Assembly (NCBI GenBank): GCA_951640165.1
Contig: OX621266.1
Span: 4,526,001-4,590,000 of the forward strand
DNA length: 64,000 nucleotides
Direction: 5' to 3'
From: Pseudoips prasinana
Lineage: Eukaryota > Arthropoda > Insecta > Lepidoptera > Nolidae
Below the pieces are notes generated by a model. It ran no database searches. It was not told the DNA's origin and saw only the letters and a program-made list of their open reading frames with translations. Both the position numbers and the translations under genes were made by a program. Position 1 is the first letter of the stretch. Every line of letters begins with the position of its first letter. Positions 61,601-64,000 of this stretch are shown piece by piece.

Positions 61601-64000
61601 ATTACGTATATCTCAATCCAAAAACATACAATTTCAATAATTCTTTTTGTGTCTATCGTTTAATATTAGCCCCCCAATATATAAAGTAACTTTGTTTTCA
61701 TTATAATATACATATATATTTCTAAAATCTACCCTAAACAATAGTTTCTGTGTACTTTGTACTGAAAACATAGTTTTTGGTCATTTACTTACTATTTTTA
61801 CATAGTGCATATAGTTTTTATAGTTCTAATATCAAAAACTCAAAGAAACGCATCCGCCAACACCCTATTTGCGGTTGTAAGACACAGGGTCTTTGAGTTT
61901 TTTGATATAATCTCTAACTTTCTACTACAAATTCTAGTTTTTTTGTGATATCTAATTATTTTTCTACTCTACCTTAATCTGTTTATTTACTCACCGGTTA
62001 GCTCTCGTCGAGACGCATCTAACGACACCGCATACACGGTGATAGCACCTGTATTTCAAAAGATATTTGCAATTTTAGATTTTTCAACACCCAAACCGAG
62101 GTGTAGTGGCGGGTAGTTTCTGCCCATACATTACGTATATCTCAATCCAAAAACATACGATTTCAATAATTCTTTTTGTGTCTATCGTTTAATATTAGCC
62201 CCCCAATATATAAAGTAACTTTGTTTTCATTATAATATACATATATATTTCTAAAATCTACCCTAAACAATAGTTTCTGTGTACTTTGTACTGAAAACAT
62301 AGTTTTTGATCATTTACTTACTATTTTTACATAGTGCATATAGTTTTTATAGTTCTAATATCAAAAACTCAAAGAAACGCATCCGCCAACACCCTATTTG
62401 CGGTTGTAAGACACAGGGTCTTTGAATTTTTTGATATAATCTCTAACTTTCTACTACAAATTCTAGTTTTTTTGTGATATCTAATTATTTTTCTACTCTA
62501 CCTTAATCTGTTTATTTACTCACCGGTTAGCTCTCGTCGAGACGCATCTAACGACACCGCATACACGGTGATAGCACCTGTATTTCAAAAGATATTTGCA
62601 ATTTTAGATTTTTCAACACCCAAACCGAGGTGTAGTGGCGGGTAGTTTCTGCCCATACATTACGTATATCTCAATCCAAAAACATACGATTTCAATAATT
62701 CTTTTTGTGTCTATCGTTTAATATTAGCCCCCCAATATATAAAGTAACTTTGTTTTCATTATAATATACATATATATTTCTAAAATCTACCCTAAACAAT
62801 AGTTTCTGTGTACTTTGTACTGAAAACATAGTTTTTGGTCATTTACTTACTATTTTTACATAGTGCATATAGTTTTTATAGTTCTAATATCAAAAACTCA
62901 AAGAAACGCATCCGCCAACACCCTATTTGCGGTTGTAAGACACAGGGTCTTTGAGTTTTTTGATATAATCTCTAACTTTCTACTACAAATTCTAGTTTTT
63001 TTGTGATATCTAATTATTTTTCTACTCTACCTTAATCTGTTTATTTACTCACCGGTTAGCTCTCGTCGAGACGCATCTAACGACACCGCATACACGGTGA
63101 TAGCACCTGTATTTCAAAAGATATTTGCAATTTTAGATTTTTCAACACCCAAACCGAGGTGTAGTGGCGGGTAGTTTCTGTCCATACATTACGTATATCT
63201 CAATCCAAAAACATACGATTTCAATAATTCTTTTTGTGTCTATCGTTTAATATTAGCCCCCCAATATATAAAGTAACTTTGTTTTCATTATAATATACAT
63301 ATATATTTCTAAAATCTACCCTAAACAATAGTTTCTGTGTACTTTGTACTGAAAACATAGTTTTTGGTCATTTACTTACTATTTTTACATAGTGCATATA
63401 GTTTTTATAGTTCTAATATCAAAAACTCAAAGAAACGCATCCGCCAACACCCTATTTGCGGTTGTAAGACACAGGGTCTTTGAGTTTTTTGATATAATCT
63501 CTAACTTTCTACTACAAATTCTAGTTTTTTTGTGATATCTAATTATTTTTCTACTCTACCTTAATCTGTTTATTTACTCACCGGTTAGCTCTCGTCGAGA
63601 CGCATCTAACGACACCGCATACACGGTGATAGCACCTGTATTTCAAAAGATATTTGCAATTTTAGATTTTTCAACACCCAAACCGAGGTGTAGTGGCGGG
63701 TAGTTTCTGCCCATACATTACGTATATCTCAATCCAAAAACATACGATTTCAATAATTCTTTTTGTGTCTATCGTTTAATATTAGCCCCCCAATATATAA
63801 AGTAACTTTGTTTTCATTATAATATACATATATATTTCTAAAATCTACCCTAAACAATAGTTTCTGTGTACTTTGTACTGAAAACATAGTTTTTGGTCAT
63901 TTACTTACTATTTGTACATAGTGCATATAGTTTTTATAGTTCTAATATCAAAAACTCAAAGAAACGCATCCGCCAACACCCTATTTGCGGTTGTAAGACA
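43631..64000 (+). repeat. 529-bp satellite array C (about 38 monomers, runs off the window)
   Basis: Same monomer and orientation as arrays A and B. A two-state site (CATCACCC or CAACACCC) marks monomers: it alternates T/A over eight consecutive monomers from 49918 to 53621, while the nine monomers from 59441 to 63674 all carry A. Linked variants show larger units: ATAAAAAG + TTTGTAC + AACATCC occur together at 45809 and 48454, exactly 5 x 529 apart, and a two-monomer unit carrying a TATATATATA tract plus GCAAACACGG is repeated 1058 bp apart at 52171 and 53229. Confidence 0.97.

Overview
The window looks like repeat-rich, probably heterochromatic DNA from an insect, most likely a moth or butterfly. 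The evidence is the element mix: two BEL/Pao retrotransposons, a Ty1/copia fragment with an internal initiator-tRNA type primer site, an R1-clade LINE, a Jockey-clade LINE, a PIF/Harbinger/ISL2EU-like DNA transposon, a FLYWCH/MULE-type gene, tRNA-derived SINE pieces resembling lepidopteran ones, and spliceosomal introns. I see no ordinary single-copy host gene. The species assignment is inference, since no search could be run.

Left part (1-26.6 kb), nested and adjacent transposable elements: 1-3.9 kb is the 3' two thirds of a BEL/Pao pol (+). 6.79-13.09 kb is a complete BEL/Pao provirus-like insertion (-) with two 253-bp LTRs that differ at only 2 positions and a 4-bp target duplication, yet its reading frame is broken at least six times. 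13.3-15.35 kb holds a small LINE RT fragment (-), a fold-back repeat and a 3'-truncated R1-clade element (+). At 16.07-16.49 kb lies a single diverged copy ('orphon') of the satellite that fills the right of the window. 16.74-20.56 kb is a DNA transposon (-) with long inverted ends and a two-exon transposase gene; the intron carries a near-perfect palindromic MITE and a SINE scrap. This transposon split a dispersed repeat whose other copy is at 6.02 kb. 20.58-21.74 kb is a 5' LTR, primer site and gag of a copia element (-). 23.9-25.07 kb is a FLYWCH zinc-finger/MULE-transposase gene (-) with an in-frame 120-bp intron. 25.3-26.5 kb contains a degenerate TTATGC minisatellite, two fold-back structures and a SINE tail.

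Right part (26.67-64 kb): a tandem satellite with a 529-bp monomer, about 62 copies in one orientation, running off the end of the window. It is interrupted twice. A 2.7-kb element with inverted ends and a TA duplication (29484-32185) contains a tRNA-Cys-like A box followed by eight tandem B boxes. A Jockey-clade LINE (41915-43630) replaced about 258 bp of satellite and forms a 499-codon chimeric ORF whose first 27 codons are satellite. Monomers show higher-order organisation: linked rare variants recur at exact multiples of 529 bp, there are alternating two-monomer blocks, and there is a homogenised terminal stretch.

There is no operon-like cooperation here. The relations between parts are those of nested insertion, and the relative order of many insertions can be read directly.
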